A stretch of DNA of 64,000 bases from Formosa sp. Hel1_31_208 (GTDB lineage: Bacteria > Bacteroidota > Bacteroidia > Flavobacteriales > Flavobacteriaceae), in NCBI RefSeq assembly GCF_900104785.1, contig NZ_LT629733.1:2388501-2452500 (forward strand), in the 5' to 3' direction. Below are positions 36,886-47,001 of the stretch, piece after piece (the stretch's first letter is position 1; every line of letters starts with the position of its first letter). A program made the position numbers and the translations under genes. The notes beneath the pieces are model-generated. The model was not told where the DNA came from. It saw only the letters and a list, made by a program, of their open reading frames with translations, and did no database searches.

Positions 36886-38283
36886 ATGGATTATAGAATA
36901 GAAAAAGATACCATGGGCCAGGTTAAAGTGCCTGCCGATAAACTTTGGGGTGCACAAACGGAACGCTCGCGTAATAATTTTAAAATTGGCGCACCTGCCT
37001 CCATGCCATTAGAAATTGTTTATGGCTTTGCTTACCTTAAAAAAGCCGCAGCATATACCAACGCTGAACTTGGCGTTTTAGATACTGAAAAACGGGATTT
37101 AATAGCACAGGTTTGTGACGAAATTCTTGAAGGAAAACATGATGACCAGTTTCCATTGGTTATTTGGCAGACTGGTTCTGGAACCCAAAGCAATATGAAT
37201 GTCAACGAAGTTATCGCCAATCGTGCGCATCAAATAGCTGGAAACATAATTGGTGAAGGTGAAAAAACGATTCAACCCAATGATGATGTAAATAAATCAC
37301 AATCGTCTAACGATACCTTTCCTACTGGAATGCACATAGCTATCTATAAGAAAGTGTTAGAAACAACAATTTCTGGTGTTATCAAATTGAGAAACACCCT
37401 TCATGAGAAATCTGTAGCCTTTAAAAATGTAGTCAAAATTGGTCGTACACATCTTATGGATGCGACCCCTTTAACACTAGGACAAGAATTTTCCGGCTAC
37501 GTATCTCAATTAGATCATGGGCTTAAAGCTCTAGAACATACCTTACCACATTTATCTGAGTTAGCTCTAGGAGGAACTGCTGTAGGAACTGGTTTGAACA
37601 CCCCTGAAGGCTACAGCGAATTGGTCGCTGACTATATCGCTAAATTTACTGAACTCCCTTTCGTTACTGCCGACAATAAATTTGAAGCACTAGCGGCTCA
37701 CGATGCACTCGTGGAAACCCACGGTGCTTTAAAACAGATAGCTGTCTCTTTAAATAAAATTGCGAATGACATTCGTATGATGGCTTCAGGACCTAGAAGT
37801 GGGATTGGTGAGATTATCATTCCTGCTAACGAACCTGGAAGTTCAATCATGCCTGGTAAAGTTAACCCAACACAATGTGAGGCACTAACCATGGTTTGCG
37901 CACAAGTCATGGGTAACGATGTTGCAGTAACTGTAGGTGGTACTCAAGGACACTATGAACTTAATGTATTTAAGCCAATGATGGCGGCGAACGTATTGCA
38001 TTCAGCCCAACTCCTAGGTGATGCTTGCGTAAGTTTTGATGAGCATTGTGCTTCTGGCATTGAACCAAATCATGAAGTTATCAAGCAATTACTCAATAAT
38101 TCCTTGATGCTCGTAACCGCTTTGAACACAAAAATCGGGTATTATAAAGCTGCGGAAATCGCTAATACCGCGCACAAAAATGGAACTACCTTAAAGGAAG
38201 AAGCCATTAATTTGGGCTATGTAACGGCTGAAGACTATGATGCATGGGTTAAACCTGAGGACATGGTTGGCACTCTTAAATAA
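36886..38283 (+). CDS. fumC: class II fumarate hydratase
   Basis: A 465-residue homotetrameric, iron-independent fumarase converting fumarate to malate in the TCA cycle. Signature [13 protein letters not shown] (about residues 317-329) is exact. [33 protein letters not shown] and [20 protein letters not shown] are the other active-site regions of the fumarase/aspartase family. TGLNTPEGY and the C-terminal [16 protein letters not shown] block distinguish fumarase from aspartase. It has its own promoter and is probably monocistronic. Confidence 0.95.
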   Translation: MDYRIEKDTMGQVKVPADKLWGAQTERSRNNFKIGAPASMPLEIVYGFAYLKKAAAYTNAELGVLDTEKRDLIAQVCDEILEGKHDDQFPLVIWQTGSGTQSNMNVNEVIANRAHQIAGNIIGEGEKTIQPNDDVNKSQSSNDTFPTGMHIAIYKKVLETTISGVIKLRNTLHEKSVAFKNVVKIGRTHLMDATPLTLGQEFSGYVSQLDHGLKALEHTLPHLSELALGGTAVGTGLNTPEGYSELVADYIAKFTELPFVTADNKFEALAAHDALVETHGALKQIAVSLNKIANDIRMMASGPRSGIGEIIIPANEPGSSIMPGKVNPTQCEALTMVCAQVMGNDVAVTVGGTQGHYELNVFKPMMAANVLHSAQLLGDACVSFDEHCASGIEPNHEVIKQLLNNSLMLVTALNTKIGYYKAAEIANTAHKNGTTLKEEAINLGYVTAEDYDAWVKPEDMVGTLK

Positions 38284-38362
38284 CGATAAAACGCAAAATA
38301 TTCCGATAAACGGATGTGTTATTGATACTTTAAGCTATATTAGCACCTAAAACTAATTGATT

Positions 38363-39814
38363 ATGAAAAAAACTTTACTTTATGTATTAACGATTGCTGG
38401 TATTAGCAATTTAGCTTATGCTCAACCTTTCGCTGCCAGCCAAATAATTGATCCAAATACAGGTGAAGAGCCTTATGAAATTGCTTCAGGAGATCTAGAT
38501 GGTGATGGTGATATCGATATTGTTATGGCAACTTACAATGCCGCTGGTACTCAAGACAACATTAAATGGTATAAAAATGATGGTTTTGGTAATTTTAAGT
38601 TTGAACCTGTTGATTTGACAGATCCTTTTAATCCTCTCGTTTCATCAACTATAACTTGGATAGACGGTTTAACAGTTGCTGATGTAGATGGCCAATTTGG
38701 TGATGACATCATAGTTACTTCAGTACTTGATGATAAATTAGTCTATTTCCCTGCCCTGGCTTCTGGCGAAGGTTTTGGTAACGAAGTTGTTATTGATGGT
38801 ACGTTAGCAGCTCCTGGAGAAGTTATTGCTGGTGATATCAATAACGACGGACATATAGATATTGCTACTGTGGTTTATACTGACAATAAAACTGTATGGT
38901 ATTCTGGTGATGGAGCCGGTAATTTTACAAGTGAAGCGGATATCGAAAACGGTACCGTAGATGGTGCCTATTATATGGACCTAGGAGACTTTGATGGCGA
39001 CGGTGATTTAGATGCACTTGTTGGTTTTGCAAACTCCCAAACTGTGGAAATATATTACAATCAATATGATGGAATGAACGCTGCGACTGCAACATTTACC
39101 CAAGATTTGGAAACAGTAAGTAGTGGTAATTCTTTTTTATTGCAAGTTGCAATTGCTGATGTTAATAATGATGAGGTCATGGATATTGTCCTCCTCGATA
39201 ATTCCTCCGGTGATGTTGAATGGATTGAAAAAGCTAAAGATGCTGTGCCTGCTCCACCTAACCCAATATCTAATGAGCTTATAATTGATAGGCCTGGAAG
39301 ATTTGCTGTTGTTGATATTAATGGTGATATGCAAAACGATGTCATCCTTACCGACAGTGGTGTCGTGGATGTAGCGATACTATTTTTTCAAGGTGCTGAT
39401 AATGCTGCACCAAGCGCAACCCCAACAACAATAATAGATAAGAATATTCAAATGCAGAATATTACCATTGCAAACTTTGACAATTTAAGTGGTGACATAC
39501 ATTTGGATATTGCCGTTGTTGGTAATTCTAGTGATACAATAGAATGGATTAAAAATGAACAATCCACCCTAAGTGTACCTGAGTTTACTTCTGATGCATT
39601 GAGTATTTATCCAAATCCGGCAAGAAACATATTAAATTTTTCAGGAATGTCTTCGGAAAATTTAGATCTTGAAATTTTTGATATTGTTGGTAAATCGGTG
39701 ATGCGTACTTCTATTGCACAAAATGAAAACTTAGATATCACAAACTTACAGAGTGGTATGTATATCATTAAATTTAATAATCTAAGTGACACACTAAAAT
39801 TCATTAAACACTAA
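38363..39814 (+). CDS. secreted VCBS/FG-GAP repeat protein with T9SS sorting domain
   Basis: A 483-residue protein with signal peptide MKKTLLYVLTIAGISNLAYA; I used ATG 38363 rather than the TTG two codons earlier. At least six repeats carry calcium-binding loops of the DxDGDGDxD type (GDLDGDGDIDIVM, GDINNDGHIDIAT, GDFDGDGDLDALV), forming a beta-propeller. The last 75 residues are a T9SS type A sorting domain (LSIYPNPARNILNFSG...SGMYIIKF...KFIKH), which directs export through the outer membrane and attachment to the surface. There is no enzymatic domain, so it may be adhesive or structural. It is followed by a paralogue after 64 bases. Confidence 0.85.
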   Translation: MKKTLLYVLTIAGISNLAYAQPFAASQIIDPNTGEEPYEIASGDLDGDGDIDIVMATYNAAGTQDNIKWYKNDGFGNFKFEPVDLTDPFNPLVSSTITWIDGLTVADVDGQFGDDIIVTSVLDDKLVYFPALASGEGFGNEVVIDGTLAAPGEVIAGDINNDGHIDIATVVYTDNKTVWYSGDGAGNFTSEADIENGTVDGAYYMDLGDFDGDGDLDALVGFANSQTVEIYYNQYDGMNAATATFTQDLETVSSGNSFLLQVAIADVNNDEVMDIVLLDNSSGDVEWIEKAKDAVPAPPNPISNELIIDRPGRFAVVDINGDMQNDVILTDSGVVDVAILFFQGADNAAPSATPTTIIDKNIQMQNITIANFDNLSGDIHLDIAVVGNSSDTIEWIKNEQSTLSVPEFTSDALSIYPNPARNILNFSGMSSENLDLEIFDIVGKSVMRTSIAQNENLDITNLQSGMYIIKFNNLSDTLKFIKH

Positions 39815-39878
39815 TAATTATGATCCTTATTATAAGCTGATAAATCTTCGATTCATTGGCTTATTTTTTTCAATCGCT

Positions 39879-41288
39879 ATGTATAAATTATCAATTTGTA
39901 GTTTGCTCATACTTCTTGCATGTTTCGATGTACTCGGACAAACAACATTTACTAAAACACAATCAATTGCACTCCCAATACCTGGAGGTAATGCGCCGTA
40001 TAATATAGCCTCCGGACTTATTGATGATGATAGCTATCCAGATATTGTGGTGAGTACCACACTTGGTGACACCGTTTATTGGCTAAGAAATGATGGCACA
40101 GGAAACTTTACGCTACAGCCAACTCCAATTGGAATATTAGACAGTGCTGGAGGGGTGGCTATTGCAGATATTAACGGTAATGGATTTAACGATGTGGTAT
40201 CTACCTCGTCAATCGATGGAACTTTGGTTTGGTTTCCAAATGATGGTTTAGGCAATTTTGGAGTTGAACAACCTATATCTTCTTCTTTGAATGGACCCGG
40301 ACAAGTCTATGTAAGGGCTATCGATAACAATTCCACATTAGATGTGGCAGTTTCGGCTTATAATGGTAATGAGGTTGTTTGGTTTGCTAATGATGGTTTA
40401 GGTAATTTCAGTTCAAAAAATATTATCAATAATACCATCCCTAGTCCTGGTGCTTTTGCAATGAAAGATATTGATTTTGACGGTGATATTGATAGTGTAA
40501 TTGCTAATGCCGTTGCTTTTGGCACACCTAATGACTGCAGAATAGAAGTGTTCTATAATGATGGTGATGGTAATTTTACAGCGGATACTAATGCCGTTTC
40601 AGTGAATACCAAAGATTATATTTTCAGTGTGATGGCTGAAGATGTTGACAACGATTCAAGTTTAGATATATTAGTCACCGATCTTACTGGAAATGCATCT
40701 TGGTTTAAACGCACTCAAATTTCACCAGGCACAGCAACATACAGCGAAACTGTGATTCCATCTAGTATTGCTAATCCAGCGTGTTTGGACTTGAGAGATC
40801 TCGATAATGATAATTTGAAAGATTTTATCCTTACCAGCGCTGCGTCTGGTTCTGGCAATGACATCATTTGGTTTAAAGGCGATGGTTTGGGAAATTTTGG
40901 TCCTGAACAAATTATTGATGCAACTCAAAATCAAGCGTACACGATTACCTTTGCCGATTTCGAAAATGATGGTGATCTTGATACGGCAACAATTGCCTAT
41001 GCAGATGATCGAGTGAATATATTTCGAAATGAAAACATCACCTTATCCCTTCCTGCAATAGATAGTCACGAGGTTAAGGTGTATCCCAATCCAGTTTCTA
41101 ACCAATTATACATTCAGTTAAACACCGAAGTATCGTTTTCAATTTCAATTTATAATAGCATTGGTCAATTAATTGCCTCCCAAACAATTTCAAATAACAA
41201 CTTTATCGATGTGTCTCATTTTGAGAGTGGTGTATATTTTATTAATATCAATAATTACGCTAAAAGTTATAAGTTTGTAAAGTACTAA
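39879..41288 (+). CDS. secreted VCBS/FG-GAP repeat protein with T9SS sorting domain (tandem paralogue)
   Basis: A 469-residue protein with the same architecture as its upstream neighbour: signal peptide ending VLGQ, repeated WLRNDGTGNFT and WFANDGLGNF propeller units with acidic calcium loops (DIDFDGDIDSVI, DFENDGDLDTATI), and a C-terminal T9SS domain (VKVYPNPVSNQLYIQL...ESGVYFININN...YKFVKY). The similarity shows tandem duplication followed by clear divergence. There is no catalytic domain. It should be anchored at the cell surface or released. The ligand is unknown. Confidence 0.85.
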   Translation: MYKLSICSLLILLACFDVLGQTTFTKTQSIALPIPGGNAPYNIASGLIDDDSYPDIVVSTTLGDTVYWLRNDGTGNFTLQPTPIGILDSAGGVAIADINGNGFNDVVSTSSIDGTLVWFPNDGLGNFGVEQPISSSLNGPGQVYVRAIDNNSTLDVAVSAYNGNEVVWFANDGLGNFSSKNIINNTIPSPGAFAMKDIDFDGDIDSVIANAVAFGTPNDCRIEVFYNDGDGNFTADTNAVSVNTKDYIFSVMAEDVDNDSSLDILVTDLTGNASWFKRTQISPGTATYSETVIPSSIANPACLDLRDLDNDNLKDFILTSAASGSGNDIIWFKGDGLGNFGPEQIIDATQNQAYTITFADFENDGDLDTATIAYADDRVNIFRNENITLSLPAIDSHEVKVYPNPVSNQLYIQLNTEVSFSISIYNSIGQLIASQTISNNNFIDVSHFESGVYFININNYAKSYKFVKY

Positions 41289-41392
41289 GGCACAGTATAA
41301 AAATTTAAAATACTACCTCTTCTTGGTATTGGGTCGCTTTTTTTTGTCAAAGATTTATATATTTATGACATCAATGATTCATACCTAACCAA

Positions 41393-42631
41393 ATGTCTTT
41401 ACTTATTATCAATATCAAAGAACTCATACAAGTAAGAAAAACTAACGTCACCATTGTTACTGGCGAAGACATGAAAGTCTTGCCTATTCTAAAAAATGCG
41501 TATTTACTTATTGAACATGACACAATTGTAGAGTATGGCCCAATGGAAGATTGTGATGATATTGAAGCCGAAGAAGTTATTGATGCAAGTGGTAAAATTG
41601 TTCTTCCAACATGGTGTGATTCACATACGCATTTAGTTTATGCTGGTGATCGCGTTCAAGAATTTGTTGATCGCATTGATGGCTTATCATACGAGGAGAT
41701 AGCTAAACATGGTGGTGGCATCTTAAATTCGGCTGAAAAGCTCCAAAATACGTCAGAGGATGAGTTATACAACCAAGCCGCTAAGCGATTAACCGAAGTT
41801 ATTAAAATGGGGACTGGAGCCATTGAAATTAAGTCCGGTTATGGTTTAACCGTTGAAGCCGAACTAAAAATGTTACGCGTTATTAAACGTTTGAAAAAGG
41901 ATTTTCCTGTGAAAGTGAAACCTACATTACTAGCAGCGCATGCATTACCTAAAACCTTTCAAAAAAATAAAAAGAGTTTTATCGATTTGGTAGTTAATAC
42001 GATGATTCCTGCTGTAGCTGCAGAACATTTGGCAGAATATATAGATGTGTTTTGTGAAAAGGGCTATTTTGATCTTAAAGATACCGAACAGGTTCTAGAA
42101 GCTGCCAAAGCACATCGCTTAATTCCGAAAATACATGTTAACCAATTCAATGCTTTTGGAGGAGTTGCCCTAGGAGTTAAATACAATGCGTTGTCAGTAG
42201 ACCATCTCGAAGAACTAGCTCCTGAAGATATTCCAGCATTGCAAAACTCCAATACCATGCCAGTTGCATTGCCTTTGTGTTCCTTCTTTTTAGGAATTCC
42301 CTATACACCAGCACGATCACTTATTGATGCCGGTTTACCATTAGCAATTGCTAGTGATTATAATCCAGGGTCTACACCTAGCGGAAACATGAATTTTGTA
42401 GTTGCGTCAGCATGTATTAAAATGAAGTTAACACCTGAGGAAGCTATCAATGCGGCAACGATAAATGGTGCCTATGCTATGGGAATTTCTAACCAATATG
42501 GAAGTATTTGCCGAGGAAAAAAGGCGAATGTAATCATTACTAAAGAAATTCCTAATTATCAATTTTTACCTTATGCTTTCGGTGATAACCATATCGATAC
42601 GGTAATCATTAATGGCCAAGTCTATAACTAA
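41393..42631 (+). CDS. hutI: imidazolonepropionase
   Basis: A 412-residue amidohydrolase of histidine degradation, opening 4-imidazolone-5-propionate to N-formimino-glutamate. The metal site DSHTHLVYAGDR (about residues 78-89) is intact. GTGAIEIKSGYGLT, LLAAHALP, the HVNQFNAFGG segment and the catalytic ASDYNPGSTPSGN (about 320-332) are typical of HutI. The length is normal. hutG lies about 1 kb downstream on the same strand but is separated by an opposing gene and a terminator; hutH and hutU are not in the window. Confidence 0.93.
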   Translation: MSLLIINIKELIQVRKTNVTIVTGEDMKVLPILKNAYLLIEHDTIVEYGPMEDCDDIEAEEVIDASGKIVLPTWCDSHTHLVYAGDRVQEFVDRIDGLSYEEIAKHGGGILNSAEKLQNTSEDELYNQAAKRLTEVIKMGTGAIEIKSGYGLTVEAELKMLRVIKRLKKDFPVKVKPTLLAAHALPKTFQKNKKSFIDLVVNTMIPAVAAEHLAEYIDVFCEKGYFDLKDTEQVLEAAKAHRLIPKIHVNQFNAFGGVALGVKYNALSVDHLEELAPEDIPALQNSNTMPVALPLCSFFLGIPYTPARSLIDAGLPLAIASDYNPGSTPSGNMNFVVASACIKMKLTPEEAINAATINGAYAMGISNQYGSICRGKKANVIITKEIPNYQFLPYAFGDNHIDTVIINGQVYN

Positions 42632-42640
42632 TAGTATCAA

Positions 42641-42676
42641 AAAAACCCGAAAGCATCTAAACGCTTTCGGGTTTTT
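42641..42676. terminator. strong bidirectional terminator
   Basis: AAAAACCCGAAAGC pairs perfectly with GCTTTCGGGTTTTT around an 8-base loop. It ends hutI on the plus strand and the coiled-coil gene on the minus strand. Confidence 0.9.
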
Positions 42677-42696
42677 AACCTAAAACATGGTATGTC

Positions 42697-43578
42697 TTAT
42701 TTCAGTGTAAATTCTGAAGAAGACACTAAATCTTTTTCATTAAATACATTAACGATATAACGCCCTTTCTCGAATTCATCATTTGGTGCAACAAATTCAC
42801 ATATATTTAAATTTCTGTTTTCATAATTAAACTTACTAATCAAACTATAGTTTAGCACAACATCTTCAAACTGAACTTGCTCATTAGCACCTAAAATATT
42901 GTTTTTAGGGTCTAAAACCTGAACATAGAGTTCTTTGTCACCTGCTCCGACTAAAGCGTTCTTAGCGATTGTAAAACAGACTCTTATTTTATCGCTACGA
43001 CTTGCTCGTTCAGTTGGAATGAGCTTACCTGAACTTCGCTCAATCACTCCAAACCCTTTAAGATTTACAGTTTGTAATATAGCTGCGTTTTCTACAACTT
43101 CAGCCAATTGTGTATTTTGAACCAAAAGCGAATCTGTAAATACGGTACGTTCTGCTAATTGCACACTCGTACTATCGAGGGTTGTTGCTAATAAAGAATT
43201 TTCAACTTTGAGCTTATCATTTTCGGCTAAGATGACATTCATTTCATCTTGTAGTGCCAAAAATCTCTTTTTATATCGCCATAAGCTATTGACACTATTT
43301 TGTGAAATTTTTAATGAATCCATCAAACCTTGAATACGCTCTCTGGCATCTACAAGCTTCTCGCTCGTATCTTCGTTTTCTAAAATAGCCACATCATATT
43401 GTTTCGCCATCGTACTTAAATCTGCCATGACTTGTTCTTTCTCTCTGGTGAGAGTGGCTTCATTTTCCTTTTTCTCTTTGTACAACTTAGAGGTGTAAAA
43501 CCCTGTACCTAAAAATAATGCTAATAGAATTCCTAAAGCAATTTTTAATCCGATATTCTTACTATTTGAATTTTCCAT
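42697..43578 (-). CDS. membrane-anchored coiled-coil protein
   Basis: A 293-residue protein with one membrane helix near the N-terminus (GLKIALGILLALFLGTGFYTSKLY, about residues 10-33). A long coiled coil follows (about 35-165), rich in Lys, Glu, Leu and Gln. The C-terminal beta-type domain of about 120 residues (LKGFGVIERSSGKLIPTERA to the end) is probably periplasmic. The family is widespread in Flavobacteriaceae and is sometimes annotated as chromosome-partitioning-like because of the coiled coil; no such function is visible. It is monocistronic and lies between hutI and hutG on the opposite strand. Confidence 0.7.
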   Translation of the reverse strand: MENSNSKNIGLKIALGILLALFLGTGFYTSKLYKEKKENEATLTREKEQVMADLSTMAKQYDVAILENEDTSEKLVDARERIQGLMDSLKISQNSVNSLWRYKKRFLALQDEMNVILAENDKLKVENSLLATTLDSTSVQLAERTVFTDSLLVQNTQLAEVVENAAILQTVNLKGFGVIERSSGKLIPTERASRSDKIRVCFTIAKNALVGAGDKELYVQVLDPKNNILGANEQVQFEDVVLNYSLISKFNYENRNLNICEFVAPNDEFEKGRYIVNVFNEKDLVSSSEFTLK

Positions 43579-43699
43579 AAGTTACTTTTCTTTCTAATTA
43601 ATAATTAAACGCTAATTCTTTTATATTTATTTGACTTTGTATAAAGCTGAATACAAAAAAACTGTACTTTTAATATTCCAAAATTAATCAATTTTGTTA

Positions 43700-44722
43700 A
43701 TGGAACACTTAAAACCTTTTACAAGTTCAGATTTAAAATCCCTTTTAAACAAACGCTCAAAGGAATCAAAGTTTGGAGAACACATCTCTATACTTTCCGA
43801 CTACAGCAATATATACGAGCAGCTTATTAATTTAGACGTCAACTATGTGATTTTTGGAATTAAAGAAGATGTAGGTGTGTTCGCTAATTATGGTCATACC
43901 GGGACCTCTAGGGCTTGGGATGCCGTAATTAAAAGTCTATTAAACATGCAAAGTAATGCCTATACCCATCCAAAAAAAGTATTAATACTGGGCCATTTGG
44001 AGTTTGATACTTATCAAAGTAAGATTAACGAATTAGATCCTCACATAAAAAAAGACATTACTAAAGCGCGTAAACTAGTCTCTAAAATTGATCAATCTGT
44101 TGCATTTCTCGTGTCACAAATCGTTAGTGCAGGTAAAATACCAATCATTATTGGAGGAGGCCATAATAATGCTTTTGGAGCTATAAAAGGAACAGCATTA
44201 GCCTTGAAGAAACCAATAAATGCAGTGAATTTTGATGCGCATCATGATTTTCGAGCAGAGGAAGGCCGTCATAGTGGCAACGGCTTTAGTTATGCTTTTG
44301 CTGAAGGTTTTCTAAAACAGTATTTTGTTTTTGGGCTACATGAAAACTACACTTCAGAGAAAATATTTAATACTCTAAAAAAAATTAAAGAAGTAGCCTT
44401 TACAACTTTTGAATCCATAGCGATTCGGAAAGAAGTTAAGTTTAAGGCTGAATTACAACGTGCTTTAGATCATATGTCGACCACAAAGTTTGGATTAGAA
44501 ATAGACTGTGATGCTATTCAAGATATTCCTAGTAGTGCTATGACACCTAGCGGATTTTCTGTAAATCAAACCAGACAATTTGTTCATTATTTTGGATCAC
44601 AAGAGCATGTCGGTTATTTGCATATTTGTGAAGCTGCTCCAACAGTTATGAACGAAACACAAGTTGGCAAACTCATTTCACACCTTATTACCGATTTTAT
44701 AAGAGCCCATGAGACCGTTTGA
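43700..44722 (+). CDS. hutG: formimidoylglutamase (arginase/ureohydrolase family)
   Basis: A 340-residue dinuclear-manganese ureohydrolase that hydrolyses N-formimino-glutamate in histidine degradation. The metal motifs GGGHNNAFG (about residues 155-163), NFDAHHDFR (about 179-187) and EIDCDAIQD (about 270-278) are complete. The start is ATG 43700, not the TTG two codons upstream. The C-terminus overlaps the next gene by 14 bases. The function fits the nearby hutI, but the sequence alone does not exclude agmatinase. Confidence 0.82.
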   Translation: MEHLKPFTSSDLKSLLNKRSKESKFGEHISILSDYSNIYEQLINLDVNYVIFGIKEDVGVFANYGHTGTSRAWDAVIKSLLNMQSNAYTHPKKVLILGHLEFDTYQSKINELDPHIKKDITKARKLVSKIDQSVAFLVSQIVSAGKIPIIIGGGHNNAFGAIKGTALALKKPINAVNFDAHHDFRAEEGRHSGNGFSYAFAEGFLKQYFVFGLHENYTSEKIFNTLKKIKEVAFTTFESIAIRKEVKFKAELQRALDHMSTTKFGLEIDCDAIQDIPSSAMTPSGFSVNQTRQFVHYFGSQEHVGYLHICEAAPTVMNETQVGKLISHLITDFIRAHETV

Positions 44723-45176
44723 TATTATTCCTTTTGACACTAGCTATTCAAAAGACTTTTACCGTTTAAATATCGAATGGCTACGAACCTATTTTTATGT
44801 AGAGCCTTTTGATGAGGAAGTTTTAAGCAACCCTGAAAGCTATATCATCAATAAAGGCGGATATATTTTCTTTGTAAAAAAAGACGAAGTTATTTTAGGG
44901 ACGGTAGCTTTAATGCCTACCGAAACGCCTTTAGTTTTCGAATTAACAAAAATGGCTGTTTCACCCGAAGAACGTGGTCAGAATATCGGACAGCAATTAC
45001 TTCAATATTGCATAGATTTTGCTAGAGAACAACAGTTCAAGTCACTCATGCTCTACTCTGCCACCAAATTAAAGAATGCCATTTATATTTATAGAAAATA
45101 TGGGTTTGTAGAATTAAAACTTGAAAAAGATAGTCCATATACCCGAAGTGATATTAAAATGGAATTAAAATTATAA
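44709..45176 (+). CDS. GNAT family N-acetyltransferase
   Basis: A 155-residue single-domain GNAT enzyme. The acetyl-CoA loop is ELTKMAVSPEERGQNIGQQLLQYCI (about residues 78-102), with the Q/RxxGxG/A-like part as ERGQNIG. The C-terminal LMLYSATKLKNAIYIYRKYGFVE block is standard for small-molecule acetyltransferases. It overlaps hutG by 14 bases, so it is translationally coupled to it. The substrate may be a metabolite related to histidine or glutamate, but this is inference only. Confidence 0.85.
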   Translation: MRPFDIIPFDTSYSKDFYRLNIEWLRTYFYVEPFDEEVLSNPESYIINKGGYIFFVKKDEVILGTVALMPTETPLVFELTKMAVSPEERGQNIGQQLLQYCIDFAREQQFKSLMLYSATKLKNAIYIYRKYGFVELKLEKDSPYTRSDIKMELKL

Positions 45177-45213
45177 AGTTTGTCATGCGCTACTAAAACC
45201 AAAAAGGGGCTGA

Positions 45214-46914
45214 TTACAGTTCGTTTTCGCTCAAAGCCTTCAGGGAATCAATTTTTCGTTTCAAAGCTTGAATTTCCTTAGACTTATCAGTTGCTTTTGG
45301 AATAGTCGTTAAAGAATCTATAGTTTCCTGGAGGTCTTCATCTGTGATTTCTTTCTGATAGTAGTAGCCTATTCCTTCACTAGCTCGCCATGCTTCGCCT
45401 AATTGCTCATACACCTCTTTATCCCACGTACTTGGATGCTTGACATCAATCCATATGACATCGCGATATTCGCTATCAATTAAAACTAAATCTGGTGTTG
45501 CAGCACCATCAAATTGTTGAGAATTCGTATCACTGATAGCTGATATAGTTCCTAAAAAGAACATGCGTTTACGTCCTGCAATATCTTTGATATAAGGTCT
45601 AAACTCTACTGGTGTATTGGCAGTCCAATCTATTTCTTTTCTTGACTCCTTGACTTTTAGAGGCATTGCCGAAACACCTGCATAACCTTGTTTTTTAGTT
45701 GCATGATCATAGTAATATAGCTTATCCATTCCATCAGCAGGAACAAACACACTGTAGCTCAAACTTGTACGCTCATCGCCTACAGGTTCTAATCCGAACC
45801 AGTGATACAATCCACTATAAGCATCGCTTTCTGAACCCGCAAAATCAAAATCGGTAACAAATGGTTGCTGGTTTTGATCTTTTGGCATGTCAGGAATTTT
45901 AACAGCTGTTTCCATATTCCATGGCAGTGGATCACTAAAGCCTCCCAGAAACTTTAAAGACTCTGCTTGAAGTCTTGATACTTTTTCAGACAAAGTATTT
46001 TGTTTATTCAAATATGGGAAATCTTTCATTTCATCAGGCCCAATAAAGGTACCTTTACCAATAGCAATGCGCTCTAAATAATCATTAAAGTCGTGTTCTC
46101 CATTCTCTATTACCATCACGCCTCCGAAACTAGGGTAAGGAAAGAAAAAGCCCTTCCATTTAATTAAACTTACCACTTGTACCCAAGCTCCTGCATCATT
46201 TTTCATGTAAAAAGTATCACTCGGCTCGTAATTTAATAACATCCAAGGATTGAATCGCTGCACAACCGCGTTGTACGTGTTACGGCTAAACTTTAAAGAT
46301 TCTCCAATAGAAAATGTTACTGGTATTCGATTTTCCGCAGAAAACCTTGGAAATGGTGTTGTACTAGATACAGAAAACACCTCTTCTGTATTATCACTAA
46401 TACGCTGCATAATATATTTCTCACTTGGCTGAATAGCCATAGTCCATTTGTTTTGGTCATCCACGCGAACCAAATGAGGTAAAGAGACATCTTTTGTTTC
46501 ACCAACACTTTCATTTGCCATCGAAAAGATATTTCTCAAGGGCTGAATCCGCTCATTTTGCGTAAGCGGTAATTCGTTGATTTCAACTTTATTTAGGTTA
46601 TTAAAGACATTATAGGTTTTCATATAATCATAAAGTCCAAGATGCCATCCTAAGACATATAGCAGACCGAAAAAAACAATCAACAAACCAAGAATACCGA
46701 GACGTTTTCCTGTACTAGCTTGATTTCTGAATTTTCTTAAACCAAAAAACAATACAACTAAACTCAATAGTATAATAAAGATGTATTTTCGAAAAAACAG
46801 TAAAACAGGTTGATAATCATCGCGCAATACAAACAATGCTATGAGTAAGAGTATCACAAGAAAAACAACGATGCGTTTTTGCTTTTTTCCTTTGTTCCAG
46901 TAAGATCTAATCAT
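45214..46914 (-). CDS. large membrane-anchored protein of unknown function (operon gene 7)
   Basis: A 566-residue protein. Three hydrophobic segments lie in the first 95 residues (about 16-32, 40-57, 71-90). A soluble domain of about 430 residues follows, then a Lys/Glu-rich helical end (KATDKSKEIQALKRKIDSLKAL). Blocks include PWMLLNYEPSDTFYMKND, KWKGFFFPYPSFGGVMVIENG and GLYHWFGLEPVGDERTSLSY. I recognise no catalytic motif. It is the last gene of the minus-strand operon that starts at 53603, 87 bases after its neighbour. Function unknown. Confidence 0.7.
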   Translation of the reverse strand: MIRSYWNKGKKQKRIVVFLVILLLIALFVLRDDYQPVLLFFRKYIFIILLSLVVLFFGLRKFRNQASTGKRLGILGLLIVFFGLLYVLGWHLGLYDYMKTYNVFNNLNKVEINELPLTQNERIQPLRNIFSMANESVGETKDVSLPHLVRVDDQNKWTMAIQPSEKYIMQRISDNTEEVFSVSSTTPFPRFSAENRIPVTFSIGESLKFSRNTYNAVVQRFNPWMLLNYEPSDTFYMKNDAGAWVQVVSLIKWKGFFFPYPSFGGVMVIENGEHDFNDYLERIAIGKGTFIGPDEMKDFPYLNKQNTLSEKVSRLQAESLKFLGGFSDPLPWNMETAVKIPDMPKDQNQQPFVTDFDFAGSESDAYSGLYHWFGLEPVGDERTSLSYSVFVPADGMDKLYYYDHATKKQGYAGVSAMPLKVKESRKEIDWTANTPVEFRPYIKDIAGRKRMFFLGTISAISDTNSQQFDGAATPDLVLIDSEYRDVIWIDVKHPSTWDKEVYEQLGEAWRASEGIGYYYQKEITDEDLQETIDSLTTIPKATDKSKEIQALKRKIDSLKALSENEL

Positions 46915-47001
46915 TAGTTATATGTTGTTGTTTTGCGCTACCACGCCGAATCAATTTATATGTATTGGATGCCACATCAACTGTGGAATAACCGTCGAAT
47001 A

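Noticed and set aside
42697..43578. Annotating the coiled-coil protein as a chromosome-partitioning ATPase
   Set aside because: It has no Walker motif and a clear membrane anchor; similarity would be only by coiled-coil composition.
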